Source: Levilactobacillus fujinensis
Lineage (GTDB): Bacteria > Bacillota > Bacilli > Lactobacillales > Lactobacillaceae
NCBI RefSeq assembly: GCF_003946335.1
Contig: NZ_RHNX01000001.1
Location: 1-64,000, forward strand
Reading direction: 5' to 3'
Length of the DNA: 64,000 nucleotides
The notes under the pieces are model-generated. The model was not told the DNA's origin. It saw only the letters and a program-made list of their open reading frames with translations, and did no database searches. The position numbers and the translations under genes were made by a program. Below are positions 31,671 to 40,325 of the stretch, one piece after another (positions within the stretch are counted from its first letter, which is position 1; each line of letters starts with the position of its first letter).

Positions 31671-33281
31671 TTACCGGTGAAGCGCGACCTTTAACGGCCG
31701 TTTAAAAATCAATTGGGCGACACCTAACCGGTTGGCGAGCCAAACGTACAGTCCCAACGTCAGCAAGCCGAGCACCCCTACGTATCCCATCGTTAATAGC
31801 TTACCGGTAAAGAACACGTGACCTAACAGCCATTGACAACCGTCGACCAGCACCGTAGCCGCCATTGCAAAAACTAAGTTAAGCTTGATAATCGGTAAGA
31901 TAGCGTCTAATTTGACCGCATAGCTTCGCCGAATCAAACGCCAACTCGCAATCGTAATCCAACCAAAGGCAATTGCCGTGGTCAGCAACGCCCCGTAACC
32001 TTGGAACACATAGACTAATGGCAATTGTAGAACGATTTTAATGCCCAGACCAATCAGTAAGTACGTTGTGGCCTTTTTGCTCATCCGGAGCGCCTGCAAG
32101 ACCGTTAAAAAGTCCAATGCCAATCCTAAGACCAGACTCTGCCACACATTTGCCACCAAATACGTTGCTCCAGCACCATCAAAGTTGAAGAAGATTCCAT
32201 AAGTCGGGTAGGCAAAAGCGCTGACCATGATGACCAAAGGCAGAAGGACAAACGTTAATAATTGAAAGTTATTCGTTAACAACGCACCGATCTGCGTCCG
32301 ATTGGCCTTGATATCACTCAGTTTACCGGCCAATAGGGGTAGCGACGTCTCCGCCACCGCCATAGCCAACGACACAATCACCGTGGTGATCTTATTGGGA
32401 TTAGCCGAGAAGATCGTAAACACGTATTGCGTTATCGCCGCCGACTGGTGCAACAATCCCTGCATGATCTGCTTGAAAAATAACTGATCCACCAATTGGC
32501 TCAGTGTAATTCCAGACCCAACGATCACAAACGGAATCGATTCATAACCAATCATTTTCAACAAGTGACTCGCTGCATGTTGCTTGCCAACCTGGCTCTT
32601 AGCCGTTAAACGGCGATACTCACCCCGCTGGCGCCACAAGTGACCCAACAGGTACAAGTAGCTCGCAATGGCCCCCACAAAGGCAGCAGCCACACTCACG
32701 AAGACCGCCTGCACGTAACCTTGATGGCCAACTTCAATCAGCCAATAGGTGCCGCCCAAAATTACAATGATGCGGATAAACTGTTCCCATAGCTGAGAAA
32801 TTCCAAACGGCTTCAGGTCCCCATTTCCCTGAAACCAGCCCCGTAAGATACTCATCGACGGTAAAATGACGATAGCTGGTACCAAGCATCGAATCGCAAT
32901 CGTCGCGTTCGCCACCGAGCTAACGGGACTATTTGCCGCCAAAACTGGTGCTAGTCCGTAAAGTAAGGCGCCACATATAACGCCAGAAACAACCATAAAG
33001 CCGAACCCGGCGGCCGCAATGTGTTTTGAATTCATAAAACTGTCTTCACCATTAAAGAACGCGACTCGCCGAGCAATGGCGGACGGAAAGCCCGCAGTCC
33101 CCAGCGCAATGAATAACGCGTACGGCGTATAAGCCGTGTTAAATAAGGCTTGCGCCACGGTTTGATGCTGCGGCGATCCAATCATCGCCAACCACGGAAT
33201 CAGGTAAACTACCCCTAAAATCCGTGAAAAAATGCTCCCAAATGAGAGCCAAAATGATCCTGAAATAATTTTTTTATCCAT
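31671..33281 (-). CDS. Polysaccharide/lipid-linked precursor flippase, MurJ/Wzx/SpoVB-like (MOP superfamily)
   Basis: 536 residues with about 14 hydrophobic segments. The N-terminus GSFWLSFGSIFSRILGVVYLIPW is typical of the PST/MVF branch of MOP exporters. FPSAIARRVAFFNG, FQGNGDLKPFGISQLWEQFIRI and the loop with TTVIVSLAMAVAETSLPLLA are hallmarks of the SpoVB/YtgP/MurJ-like group. It would flip undecaprenyl-linked wall or polysaccharide units across the membrane; which one is not shown. The start is taken at ATG 33281; a GTG 9 bp upstream is possible. RBS is weak. Single gene. Confidence 0.85.
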   Translation of the reverse strand: MDKKIISGSFWLSFGSIFSRILGVVYLIPWLAMIGSPQHQTVAQALFNTAYTPYALFIALGTAGFPSAIARRVAFFNGEDSFMNSKHIAAAGFGFMVVSGVICGALLYGLAPVLAANSPVSSVANATIAIRCLVPAIVILPSMSILRGWFQGNGDLKPFGISQLWEQFIRIIVILGGTYWLIEVGHQGYVQAVFVSVAAAFVGAIASYLYLLGHLWRQRGEYRRLTAKSQVGKQHAASHLLKMIGYESIPFVIVGSGITLSQLVDQLFFKQIMQGLLHQSAAITQYVFTIFSANPNKITTVIVSLAMAVAETSLPLLAGKLSDIKANRTQIGALLTNNFQLLTFVLLPLVIMVSAFAYPTYGIFFNFDGAGATYLVANVWQSLVLGLALDFLTVLQALRMSKKATTYLLIGLGIKIVLQLPLVYVFQGYGALLTTAIAFGWITIASWRLIRRSYAVKLDAILPIIKLNLVFAMAATVLVDGCQWLLGHVFFTGKLLTMGYVGVLGLLTLGLYVWLANRLGVAQLIFKRPLKVALHR

Positions 33282-33490
33282 AAATTGCACTCACATTTCT
33301 AGTCTAGTGCGTTAGGCACCACTAGTTAGGATACGCCACTCCTTAGCCGCTGTACATAACCAATGCATCCGTTTGGCGTAACCCCCCTTCCGGCCGCCAA
33401 AATTCGACGCTGAAAATAACCGTGTCGACAAACATAAACACGTGCTTAGAGATACCGGCAGATATGCGCTCAGGCATGTCATTTTGCTTA

Positions 33491-33654
33491 GAGAGTGGAA
33501 AGGCAATTAGCCAGCGAGCATTAAGGGCGATAACCGAATAATCTCGGGCTTAGATTATTTAGTTATTAGCCTTAATCGGCGTCAGCTGCCTTTTGTCCCC
33601 GCTTTAGCAATGTAAATCCGGAGATACCAAAGGCGTCTGGGGTCCGTCCCAGAC
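33491..33654 (+). repeat. Family B repeat, copy B2
   Basis: Runs from GAGAGTGGAAAGGCAATTAG to CCCAGAC. Left hairpin arms are GGAAAGGCAATTAGCCAGC and GTCAGCTGCCTTTTGTCCCC. The inner hairpin GATAACCGAATAATCT / AGATTATTTAGTTAT encloses CGGGCTT. The right end GGAGATACCAAAGGCGTCTG is followed by a CTGGG/CCCAG stem. Confidence 0.75.
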
Positions 33655-33663
33655 TGTTTAAAT

Positions 33664-34296
33664 CTGAGATCTGAAGGTTGAAAGTCCCAAAACACACATT
33701 ATGACTGTTGTCACAACGATACTGGGTCTAAAACTAGGCAACGTTGTCCAACTATCGCCTTACCGGCCAGCAGATATGGGCTGGATCGGTGCGAACACAA
33801 CTTGAAGCCTCGAAAGTACCGAGTCTCCAAGCTTGGTTTTCTACTAAGCCAGCAGGGAACCCACCTGCCGACTAAGTAGAACGACGCGCCTGAGCCCATA
33901 TCCGCCGACCTCTCGGCTACCGTAGTTGGTCTGAGGCGGCATGGATCATGCCGTTTGAAACGCTATTGAATTATGCTTAAATTTTAGCAATCATTTGGGA
34001 TTCAGTGGTTGGACTTGACGCGCACAATCAGAGCCGGAGACAGCCAGGGATGGAGCTAGCCGTGTCGACGATGTTAGTCGGCGTTTTCCGGCTTACATCG
34101 TGGGACGACCTGGGAGACGCCTGATTTTGGCGGCTTTCAGGCGAGCCGGAAGCCCGTCCTTGGGCTGGAAGCGTTCCCCACAGCAAGCGGAATCCCTGGC
34201 AGCCGGAGTGCAGCTGTTTCCACTAATTTAGTCGTGATAATTCCTACTGTCACAAGAGTAATGCAAACATTTTGGCTTTCAACCTTTAGCTGAGAT
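33664..34296 (+). mobile_element. Family A repeat, copy A3 (619 bp, complete) with 7-bp target duplication
   Basis: The element is 33671-34289, from CTGAAGGTTGAAAG to CTTTCAACCTTTAG. CTGAGAT flanks it at 33664-33670 and 34290-34296. Interior: outer stem ATATGGGCT (33774-33782) / AGCCCATAT (33893-33901) enclosing two hairpins, CTTGAAGCCTCG/CGAGTCTCCAAG and the long one at 33839-33881. It is the longest copy and the best reference sequence for the family. It inserted 9 bp to the right of B2. No protein is encoded. Confidence 0.85.
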
Positions 34297-34313
34297 CAAG
34301 AACTCTTTGACAC

Positions 34314-34342
34314 CAAAAAAGAACCGACTTTTTCAAGTCGAT
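34314..34342 (-). terminator. Terminator of the ATPase-permease fusion gene
   Basis: On the minus strand CGACTT-GAAA-AAGTCG is followed by GTTCTTTTTT. Confidence 0.8.
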
Positions 34343-34423
34343 TCCACTTTAGTTTAAAATCAATTTTATATCAACCGCTTAACTGCCGACTAAGATTCGT
34401 CTGAATGCGACAATTTCCGCTCA

Positions 34424-36349
34424 TCATTCATAAGCCAATGCCTCGATTGGATCTAGCTTAGCGGCCTGTCCTGCTGGTGCTAAGGCTGCTAGCAAGCTAA
34501 TGATGACCGCAACGACGATTCCGAAGATCATATAATTGCTGGTAATTTCAATAATCGTGTAACCAATATACTTATTGGCAACGTTATTGGCCAGCAACGC
34601 GACAATTTCAGTAAAGATCAACGCTAGCACACTGGAGAATAACCCCAGGAAGAAGGCTTCCGACAAGAACAGGTGCCGAACGTCTTTACGCCGAACACCG
34701 AGTGCTCGCAAAATCCCGATTTCCTTGGTTCGCTCGGAAACGCTGATGTAGAGCACCACGATAATCATGATGGCCGATACCAACAGCGAGATACCAGCGA
34801 TGGCGGCCAAGACGTAGAACGCCAACTGAATGTAGGTGTTCAGCGTTGACACCATGGCCCCCGCCCCGGTCAACTGGTACTGCTTCTTGCCGTTGTCTGT
34901 CTTGAGCGCCTTGATCTTATCCTGAACACTGGTCACATTCTTCAGTGAGTCGATCATGACCGTCGCAAAGTTCGCCCTGAAGGTCAACTTTTTACTGCTG
35001 TACATGTTGCGAATCGTTTGTAAATTAGTCTGCAGTTGACCCGAACTGTCATCGGTAATCCCACTAACCGTCAGCGACTTTGTCATCACAACGGGTAAGT
35101 GCTTACTATTCATGCCCGTAATGGACACCTTGACCTTCTTACCAATCAACTGGTACGGATGTTGCTTATTAAATTTCTTGGCAAAGGCCTTGGATAACAT
35201 GACCTCACCCGTCTTGGCCTTGGTCCCCTTCTTCACACTCTTTGCCAACATTTGGTCAGTCGTTGTTTGGAAGATAGAAGACGTCGCTGAAGTCCCGCTG
35301 CGTTGCACTTGAACACCTTGCCCGTAGTAACCGAGCTCAACCTTCTTCACATGACTGATTTTCTTGATGCGGGCCACATCGGACTGCCCCATCTCGAGTT
35401 TTTTCGCATCTTGACCATCCGTGTTCTGCGCTACTTGGACCGCAGTTGGCTTGATCTGCGAGTAAATTTCATGATTGATGTACCCCTTAACACCGCGACC
35501 AAGACCCAGCATTAGAATCACACTGAAAATTCCAATTGAGGCCCCAAAGATGATCAACAGGTTGCGTTTCAGGTTGTAGCGCATATGTTTCAGCGCCATC
35601 TTGACCATCGCCGTGAAACTCAGATGCTTAGACGGCAACACACTGTGGTCCTTCACTGGAAAAGCGGGTTTGAGCTGCGTATCGTGGTCAATGACTCCGT
35701 CTTCCATATGCACGATTCGGGTGCCGTGGTCGGCGACCTCTTGGGAGTGGGTCACACAGATGACCAATTTGCCATCGGCCGCAATCTCATCCATCAGTGC
35801 CAAAATTTCCTTGGTGTTCTGCGAATCCAACGCCCCAGTTGGCTCGTCGGCAATAATAATGTCAGGATCAGAAGCCAGCGCCCTGGCGATTGCAACCCGT
35901 TGTTTTTGCCCACCGGACAATTGGTTGGGATGCTTGTGGATGTGTTCCTTTAAGCCCACTTGCTCCAGTAATTTTACGGCCCGGTCATGCTGTTCCTTAT
36001 GACTCAGCCCGGTCATCTGTAACGAAACCAACACGTTGTCCAGGATGCTCAGATGGCTGATCAAGTTGAAGTTTTGGAAAATAAAACCAATCGTCTGCCG
36101 ACGAAAGGCGTCAAGTTTCTTTGCCGAAATGTTACGGACGGACTCCCCATTCAGAAGCACATCGCCCTCGTACTGGGCGTCTAGGCCACCGATAATGTTC
36201 ATCAGCGTGGTCTTCCCGCCACCAGATTCCCCCAAAATAGAAACGAACTCACCACGTTCAAACTTCAGGTCAATTCCCTTTAACACGGGGAATGCCGTCT
36301 TATTCATGTAGTAAGACTTATGAATATCCCTTAACTCTAAAAAGCTCAT
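34424..36349 (-). CDS. MacB-like ABC transporter with fused ATPase and FtsX-type permease
   Basis: 641 residues from the ATG at 36349, 4-5 bp after GAGGAGGAA; longer in-frame starts lie upstream of the RBS. Residues 1-225 are the ATPase: Walker A GESGGGKTT near 41-49, signature [14 protein letters not shown] near 142, Walker [13 protein letters not shown] near 163. A first transmembrane segment follows at about 270-295 (LLIIFGASIGIFSVILML), then an external domain of about 220 residues, and three segments at about 515-630 with VLYISVSERTKEIGILRALG. No membrane-fusion partner gene is adjacent. The role is probably export of peptides or lipids. Transcribed alone. Confidence 0.92.
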   Translation of the reverse strand: MSFLELRDIHKSYYMNKTAFPVLKGIDLKFERGEFVSILGESGGGKTTLMNIIGGLDAQYEGDVLLNGESVRNISAKKLDAFRRQTIGFIFQNFNLISHLSILDNVLVSLQMTGLSHKEQHDRAVKLLEQVGLKEHIHKHPNQLSGGQKQRVAIARALASDPDIIIADEPTGALDSQNTKEILALMDEIAADGKLVICVTHSQEVADHGTRIVHMEDGVIDHDTQLKPAFPVKDHSVLPSKHLSFTAMVKMALKHMRYNLKRNLLIIFGASIGIFSVILMLGLGRGVKGYINHEIYSQIKPTAVQVAQNTDGQDAKKLEMGQSDVARIKKISHVKKVELGYYGQGVQVQRSGTSATSSIFQTTTDQMLAKSVKKGTKAKTGEVMLSKAFAKKFNKQHPYQLIGKKVKVSITGMNSKHLPVVMTKSLTVSGITDDSSGQLQTNLQTIRNMYSSKKLTFRANFATVMIDSLKNVTSVQDKIKALKTDNGKKQYQLTGAGAMVSTLNTYIQLAFYVLAAIAGISLLVSAIMIIVVLYISVSERTKEIGILRALGVRRKDVRHLFLSEAFFLGLFSSVLALIFTEIVALLANNVANKYIGYTIIEITSNYMIFGIVVAVIISLLAALAPAGQAAKLDPIEALAYE

Positions 36350-36504
36350 AGACTTCCTCCTCATAACTGGTATGCCTTGAACAATACCCCTTTTATAGCT
36401 AGGGGACAAGTTCTTCACCCCATAAATTCTTCGTTATTTTAGCGAACTGGTTTGCCTCACCTTGCAAAATTAAGTCGCAGTGAACTTGACGTTTTTCACG
36501 CCAA

Positions 36505-36674
36505 AGAGAGGGGGACAAAAGGCGTTTAGCTGGCGAGCATTAAGGCTGATAACCGAATAATCCTGGGTTTGAATTATTTGGTTATCAGTTTTAAGCGGAG
36601 TCAGCTGCCTTTTGTCCCACATTTCAGCAACGTAAATTCGGAGATACCAAAAGTGTCTGGGGTTTTGTCCCAGA
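36505..36674 (+). repeat. Family B repeat, copy B3 (complete)
   Basis: About 170 bp. Outer arms GGGGGACAAAAGGCGTTTAG...CTG and CAGCTGCCTTTTGTCCC enclose a near-perfect 16-bp hairpin CTGATAACCGAATAAT / ATTATTTGGTTATCAG with one G-U pair. The right end has AAATTCGGAGATACCAAAAG and a CTGGG/CCCAG stem. Best reference for family B. The gap 36350-36832 holds only B3 and B4. Confidence 0.78.
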
Positions 36675-36697
36675 TGCAACTTTTATTTACACCACGT

Positions 36698-36820
36698 GCC
36701 GAAACGTGGGACATCAGGCAGTCTATTGCGCTTAACCCGCTAGCAAAAATCATGCCAGAATCAGGCATAATTCCTACTATCACGTTAATGTTCGCACACG
36801 AACCGCTTGATGTCCCACAC
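36698..36820 (-). repeat. Family B repeat, copy B4 (diverged, minus orientation)
   Basis: GCCGAAACGTGGGACATCAG then GCGCTTAACCCGC resembles the complement of B (GCTGAAACGTGGGACAAAAG...CCGCTTAAG). The other arm is TTGATGTCCCAC at 36808-36819. Inner hairpin ATGCC-AGAATCA-GGCAT differs from the other copies. It immediately follows the end of thiE and may act as the operon's terminator region. Confidence 0.5.
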
Positions 36821-36832
36821 GCTCAAACTTCT

Positions 36833-37489
36833 TTAATTTTTCTGAAATGCCCGCCGCATTGCCGTAACGTCTGCTACAGGTTGCGTGCTGTTGGTCAGTA
36901 ATGTAATCACCGCTACACCCGCCGCGCCTGCCTGTGCAATCGCTGGCAACGATGCTACGGTCACACCACCAATGGCCACGATAGGCACATTGGCTTGGTC
37001 AACTAACCTTGCCAGGCCTGCCGTCCCAATCACGGGGTCAGCATCATCCTTGGACGTGGTCGGGTAAATGGGACCACTGCCCAAGTAGTCGATACCACTA
37101 ACTTGATTGGCTGCCGAAACTTCTTCAGCCATCGAACAGGATAACCCCACGAAAAGATTTTGCCCAGCAACCGCATCGATCACCCGTTGCACGCCTGCGT
37201 CACTTTGACCTACATGGATTCCATCAGCGTGTAAGGCCAACGCCATCTCCACGTCGTCGTCCACGATGAATGGCACGCTGGCCGCACGACATTGTTCACG
37301 CAAATCGCGGCCCAGTGCCAGCCGTTCGTCGGCGGTCAACTGACTTGCACCCTTGTCACGGAACTGATACGCCGTGATGCCAGCTTTTAACATGGTTGCC
37401 AACACGTCACGTAGATCTCTACCGGGAACGTCTTGACTCCCCGCAACGAAATATGCGCGTAGTAATCCGGATTCAAATGTTACTGACAT
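36833..37489 (-). CDS. thiE: Thiamine-phosphate synthase
   Basis: 218-residue TIM-barrel enzyme that joins hydroxymethylpyrimidine diphosphate and hydroxyethylthiazole phosphate to give thiamine phosphate. Visible motifs: YQFRDKGAS near 39-47, VDDDVEMAL near 77-85, GIHVGQSD near 91-98, YLGSGPIYPTTSKDDAD near 135-151 and IVAIGGVT near 173-180. Its start overlaps the thiD stop by one base (TAATG), implying translational coupling. It is the last gene of the TPP-riboswitch-controlled thiM-thiD-thiE operon, which salvages pyrimidine and thiazole moieties; no de novo genes are in the window. Confidence 0.95.
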   Translation of the reverse strand: MSVTFESGLLRAYFVAGSQDVPGRDLRDVLATMLKAGITAYQFRDKGASQLTADERLALGRDLREQCRAASVPFIVDDDVEMALALHADGIHVGQSDAGVQRVIDAVAGQNLFVGLSCSMAEEVSAANQVSGIDYLGSGPIYPTTSKDDADPVIGTAGLARLVDQANVPIVAIGGVTVASLPAIAQAGAAGVAVITLLTNSTQPVADVTAMRRAFQKN

Positions 37490-38304
37490 TATTCAGCGCC
37501 TCCTTGACGATAAGCCCAATGGTTCAAGGGTCCATGACCGTGACCGACCGCGATTGGATTGGCAATTGCCGCCGTCACATAATCTTTGGCCACGCGAATG
37601 GCAGACTCAAAGTCCGCTCCCTTCGCCAATTCGGCCGTGATACATGAGGATAGCGTGTCCCCCGTCCCGTGTGTCCGCACCGTGTCGACCCGTGGTGCCG
37701 TCAGCCAAAACGACCGGCCATCGGCCAACAAGACAAAGTCACTGGCTTGGTCTGGCGTCGCCTCGTGGCCCCCTTTGATGACCACGTTACTGGCCCCTAA
37801 GTCTTGCAGGGCTACGGCCGCTTGTTCCATACCGACCGCGGACGTAATCTCCTGGCTCGTTAATCGCTCTGCCTCAGGTAAGTTGGGTGTCAATACATCC
37901 GCTAGGGGTACCAGTTCATTACGTACTGTTTCCACGGCATCATCCGCTAGCAGAGCCGCGCCACCCTTGGCAATCATTACGGGATCGACCGTTAACGGGC
38001 CGAAATCATAACGTTTTAAATTCTCCACGACCCCGTGCACGTGCTCGGCATCCGCCAACATTCCGGTCTTGCACGCCCGAACTTTTAAATCGGCCGCTAA
38101 TGACGCGAATTGTTCATCGATCAGTTTCTGCGGCAGAGCCATAAAGTCCTGCACACCGAGCGTATTTTGTGCGGTAACTGCGACGATGACCGCCGTGCCG
38201 AAAACATTACGTTCCTGCATGGTTTTTAAGTCCGCCATGACGCCGGCGCCACCACCACTATCGGTCCCCGCTATCGTTAAGGTCTGTGGAAATTCATTTG
38301 CCAT
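37489..38304 (-). CDS. thiD: Hydroxymethylpyrimidine/phosphomethylpyrimidine kinase
   Basis: 271-residue ribokinase-fold enzyme that phosphorylates HMP twice to HMP diphosphate. Visible motifs: LTIAGTDSGGGAGVMADLKT near 9-28, VIVAVTAQNTLGVQDF near 38-54, VDPVMIAKGGAALL near 105-118, NVVIKGGHEA near 176-185 and VRTHGTGDTLSSCI near 210-223, with the catalytic Asp in GTGDT. It lies 19 bp after thiM. It supplies one of the two substrates for ThiE. Confidence 0.95.
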   Translation of the reverse strand: MANEFPQTLTIAGTDSGGGAGVMADLKTMQERNVFGTAVIVAVTAQNTLGVQDFMALPQKLIDEQFASLAADLKVRACKTGMLADAEHVHGVVENLKRYDFGPLTVDPVMIAKGGAALLADDAVETVRNELVPLADVLTPNLPEAERLTSQEITSAVGMEQAAVALQDLGASNVVIKGGHEATPDQASDFVLLADGRSFWLTAPRVDTVRTHGTGDTLSSCITAELAKGADFESAIRVAKDYVTAAIANPIAVGHGHGPLNHWAYRQGGAE

Positions 38305-38323
38305 ATTGTCTCATCCCTTCTAC

Positions 38324-39112
38324 CTACTGATACGCTGCCACCGTTTTAATCTCGTCGACCGTGGTCAGTTGTAAGCCGTCCAATAGCTGCACTGTAAAAC
38401 TCCCCGCAGCTAGATTCGGCGTTTTTTTAGTAATCAGTTCACCAATGGCCGCAAAGACCAGGCAAGCTGTTTGAGCTGCTTCAAAATAGTCGTCTTCAAC
38501 CGCGCAAAATGCCGCGACGATACTCGACAACATGTCACCGGAACCCACGTGAACTTGAAAGAGCGGCGTGCCGTTCATGACCTTGACCGTCCGCGTGCCA
38601 TCGGTAATAACGTCAGTTGGGCCGGACAGAATGACCGTGCAAGCTAATTTCTGCGCGCAGGCCTGAGCAATTGCAACCAAGTCGCCGTCGCCCTCACCAG
38701 CGTCGATGCCCTTCGCCTGCCAAGACACGTCGGCTAACGCAGCGATTTCACCAGCATTTCCGCGAATCACATCCGGATGAAATTCCTGCAGTAGCTTCGT
38801 GGCGACTTGCTTTCTGTAGGCAACGGCCCCCACCGCTACCGGATCGATCACAAGTGGCCGATGCTGCTCGTTAGCCAGTTTACCGACCGTTTCGATCTGT
38901 TCGACCTGCCGCTGCGTAAAGGCCCCCAGATTCAGACAAACGGCACTCGCCAGTCCGACCATTTCATCGGCTTCAGCCACCTCTTCAGACATGATCGGTG
39001 ACGCGCCCAACGCATTCAATCCGTTGGCAACATCCTGAACCGTAACGAAGTTGGAAATGTTAAAGACGATTGGATTTTGCTGCCGTAACTCATTCAACAG
39101 AGCTAATTTCAT
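38324..39112 (-). CDS. thiM: Hydroxyethylthiazole kinase
   Basis: 262-residue enzyme that phosphorylates the thiazole alcohol for ThiE. Visible motifs: VFNISNFVTVQDVANGLNA near 16-34 (family NxVTxxxxAN), ASPIMSEEVAEADEM near 37-51, LVIDPVAVGA near 86-95, VIRGNAGEIAAL near 114-125, VILSGPTDVITDG near 160-172 and HVGSGDMLSSIVAAFCA near 190-206 with the catalytic Asp. First gene of the operon; GGGGGATTCACC precedes the ATG. The riboswitch terminator lies 50 bp upstream. Confidence 0.95.
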   Translation of the reverse strand: MKLALLNELRQQNPIVFNISNFVTVQDVANGLNALGASPIMSEEVAEADEMVGLASAVCLNLGAFTQRQVEQIETVGKLANEQHRPLVIDPVAVGAVAYRKQVATKLLQEFHPDVIRGNAGEIAALADVSWQAKGIDAGEGDGDLVAIAQACAQKLACTVILSGPTDVITDGTRTVKVMNGTPLFQVHVGSGDMLSSIVAAFCAVEDDYFEAAQTACLVFAAIGELITKKTPNLAAGSFTVQLLDGLQLTTVDEIKTVAAYQ

Positions 39113-39161
39113 GGTGAATCCCCCTTATGATTGCCGATTTCTCAGCATTTCCCAAGTCACT

Positions 39162-39201
39162 AAAAAACGGGCCGTCAGTTCACGATAGAACTAGCGACCC
39201 G
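39162..39201 (-). terminator. Riboswitch expression-platform terminator upstream of thiM
   Basis: On the minus strand CGGGTCGCTAGTTC...GAACTGACGGCCCG forms a long stem, followed by TTTTTT (A-run 39162-39167). It sits between the TPP aptamer and thiM, so bound TPP should favour termination. Confidence 0.85.
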
Positions 39202-39204
39202 AGA

Positions 39205-39305
39205 TGGGTGCCACGACACGTTCCCTTCGCAAGTCTGAACTTGACAGGTTCCAAGGGATCGCGATTGCTCGCATCTCAGCCCGGTCACGGACACCCCTAG
39301 TGTTC
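39205..39305 (-). promoter_or_regulatory. TPP riboswitch aptamer (THI element)
   Basis: On the minus strand the conserved THI-box blocks appear in order: ACTAGGGGTGTC, GGGCTGAGATGCG, GATCCCTTGGAACCTG, then GCGAAGGGAACGTG. These are the aptamer core that binds thiamine diphosphate. With the downstream terminator it controls thiM-thiD-thiE by attenuation. Confidence 0.95.
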
Positions 39306-39317
39306 TTGGTTACTTCA

Positions 39318-39345
39318 AGCATAACAGGTTTTCCACCAACGTCAA
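39318..39345 (-). promoter_or_regulatory. Promoter of the thi operon, just downstream of the SDR gene
   Basis: On the minus strand -35 TTGACG (39340-39345), 16-bp spacer, -10 TATGCT (39318-39323). It starts only 12 bp after the SDR stop codon, giving the riboswitch its own transcript. Confidence 0.6.
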
Positions 39346-39356
39346 CGACTCTTAGA

Positions 39357-40193
39357 TTACTCAATAATCCGTTGAGCAACTTCACCAATTAGCCGCCAGC
39401 CCCGATCAATGGTCTTGTCGGACAAGAACCGCCGAAGATAGAGAACTTGGCTCCCGGAACCGGCGTGATACCGGGTCTTTGGTCGGCGCGAAAGGGCAGC
39501 CCGGTCGACTAATCGCGCAATCACCTGTGGCCTACTGGAAAACTGCTTAACGGCCTTCAAAATGGCCGTAGCTCGGTCGGCAGTTTCCTGGTAAGGCCCC
39601 TTGGCAGAGGTTGCTTGCAAGTGTTTAGCCGCAATATCGGCCCACTCGGACTGGATACCACCGGGTTCAATAACGACTGCATCGATGCCAAGCGGTTGGA
39701 GTTCCAGTCGCAGTGAATCGGACAACCCTTCTAAGGCAAATTTAGACGCAACGTACCAGCTAGCCATTGGCTGAGCGATTTTACCATCAACAGAGGTAAT
39801 ATTGATGATCCGCCCAGCGTGCTGTTGGCGCATCATAGGCAGGACGGATTGAATCAGCCGTGCCGCACCAAATAAGTTCACGTCAAATTGATCCTGTGCC
39901 TGAGTCAACGGCACGTCCTCCAACGCGCCCATCAACCCATAACCGGCGTTGTTGACTAGAATGTCGATACGACCGGTCTCACTGACGATGCGGTCGACGA
40001 CGCGCTCCACACTATCCGGGTCTGTCACGTCCAAAGGCAACGTGGTAATGCCCAGATCGTCGAGGTCGTTCATCCGACTGACCCGCCGTGCCCCAGCGTA
40101 AACGGTGACACCATTACGATGTAGACTCCGTGCAATAGCGTTTCCAATTCCGGATGACGCCCCAGTAACCAACGCAACTTTTCGATGAGCCAT
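39357..40193 (-). CDS. Short-chain dehydrogenase/reductase
   Basis: 278-residue classical SDR. Residues 6-17 are the dinucleotide loop VTGASSGIGNAI; LVNNAGYGLMG near 84-94; the active-site Ser in INITSVDGK near 133-141; YVASK near 151-155 gives the catalytic Tyr and Lys. RVSRMNDLDDLG after the second strand has an Arg, which favours NADPH. The extended C-terminus (about 190-278) is like the YusZ/DltE-type subgroup. Substrate unknown. It is transcribed on its own and is followed directly by the thi promoter and riboswitch. Confidence 0.88.
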   Translation of the reverse strand: MAHRKVALVTGASSGIGNAIARSLHRNGVTVYAGARRVSRMNDLDDLGITTLPLDVTDPDSVERVVDRIVSETGRIDILVNNAGYGLMGALEDVPLTQAQDQFDVNLFGAARLIQSVLPMMRQQHAGRIINITSVDGKIAQPMASWYVASKFALEGLSDSLRLELQPLGIDAVVIEPGGIQSEWADIAAKHLQATSAKGPYQETADRATAILKAVKQFSSRPQVIARLVDRAALSRRPKTRYHAGSGSQVLYLRRFLSDKTIDRGWRLIGEVAQRIIE

Positions 40194-40325
40194 AAGTATT
40201 TTCCTCCTTGAATTATCTGTTTATTTCGAGTATTTCAAACCCGGTTCATGTAAAATTATCACACTTTGGCTTCAGCCATCCCTTCCTGGACAAATAAGCC
40301 TAAGCTACCACAGGCGAAGGGCCAG

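Noticed and set aside
33312-33506. 64-codon frame next to B2
   Set aside because: Cys/Ser-rich low-quality translation with no RBS; lies in and beside repeat DNA.
36569-36901. 110-codon frame across B3 and B4
   Set aside because: It spans two repeat copies and the 3' end of thiE on the other strand, with no RBS.
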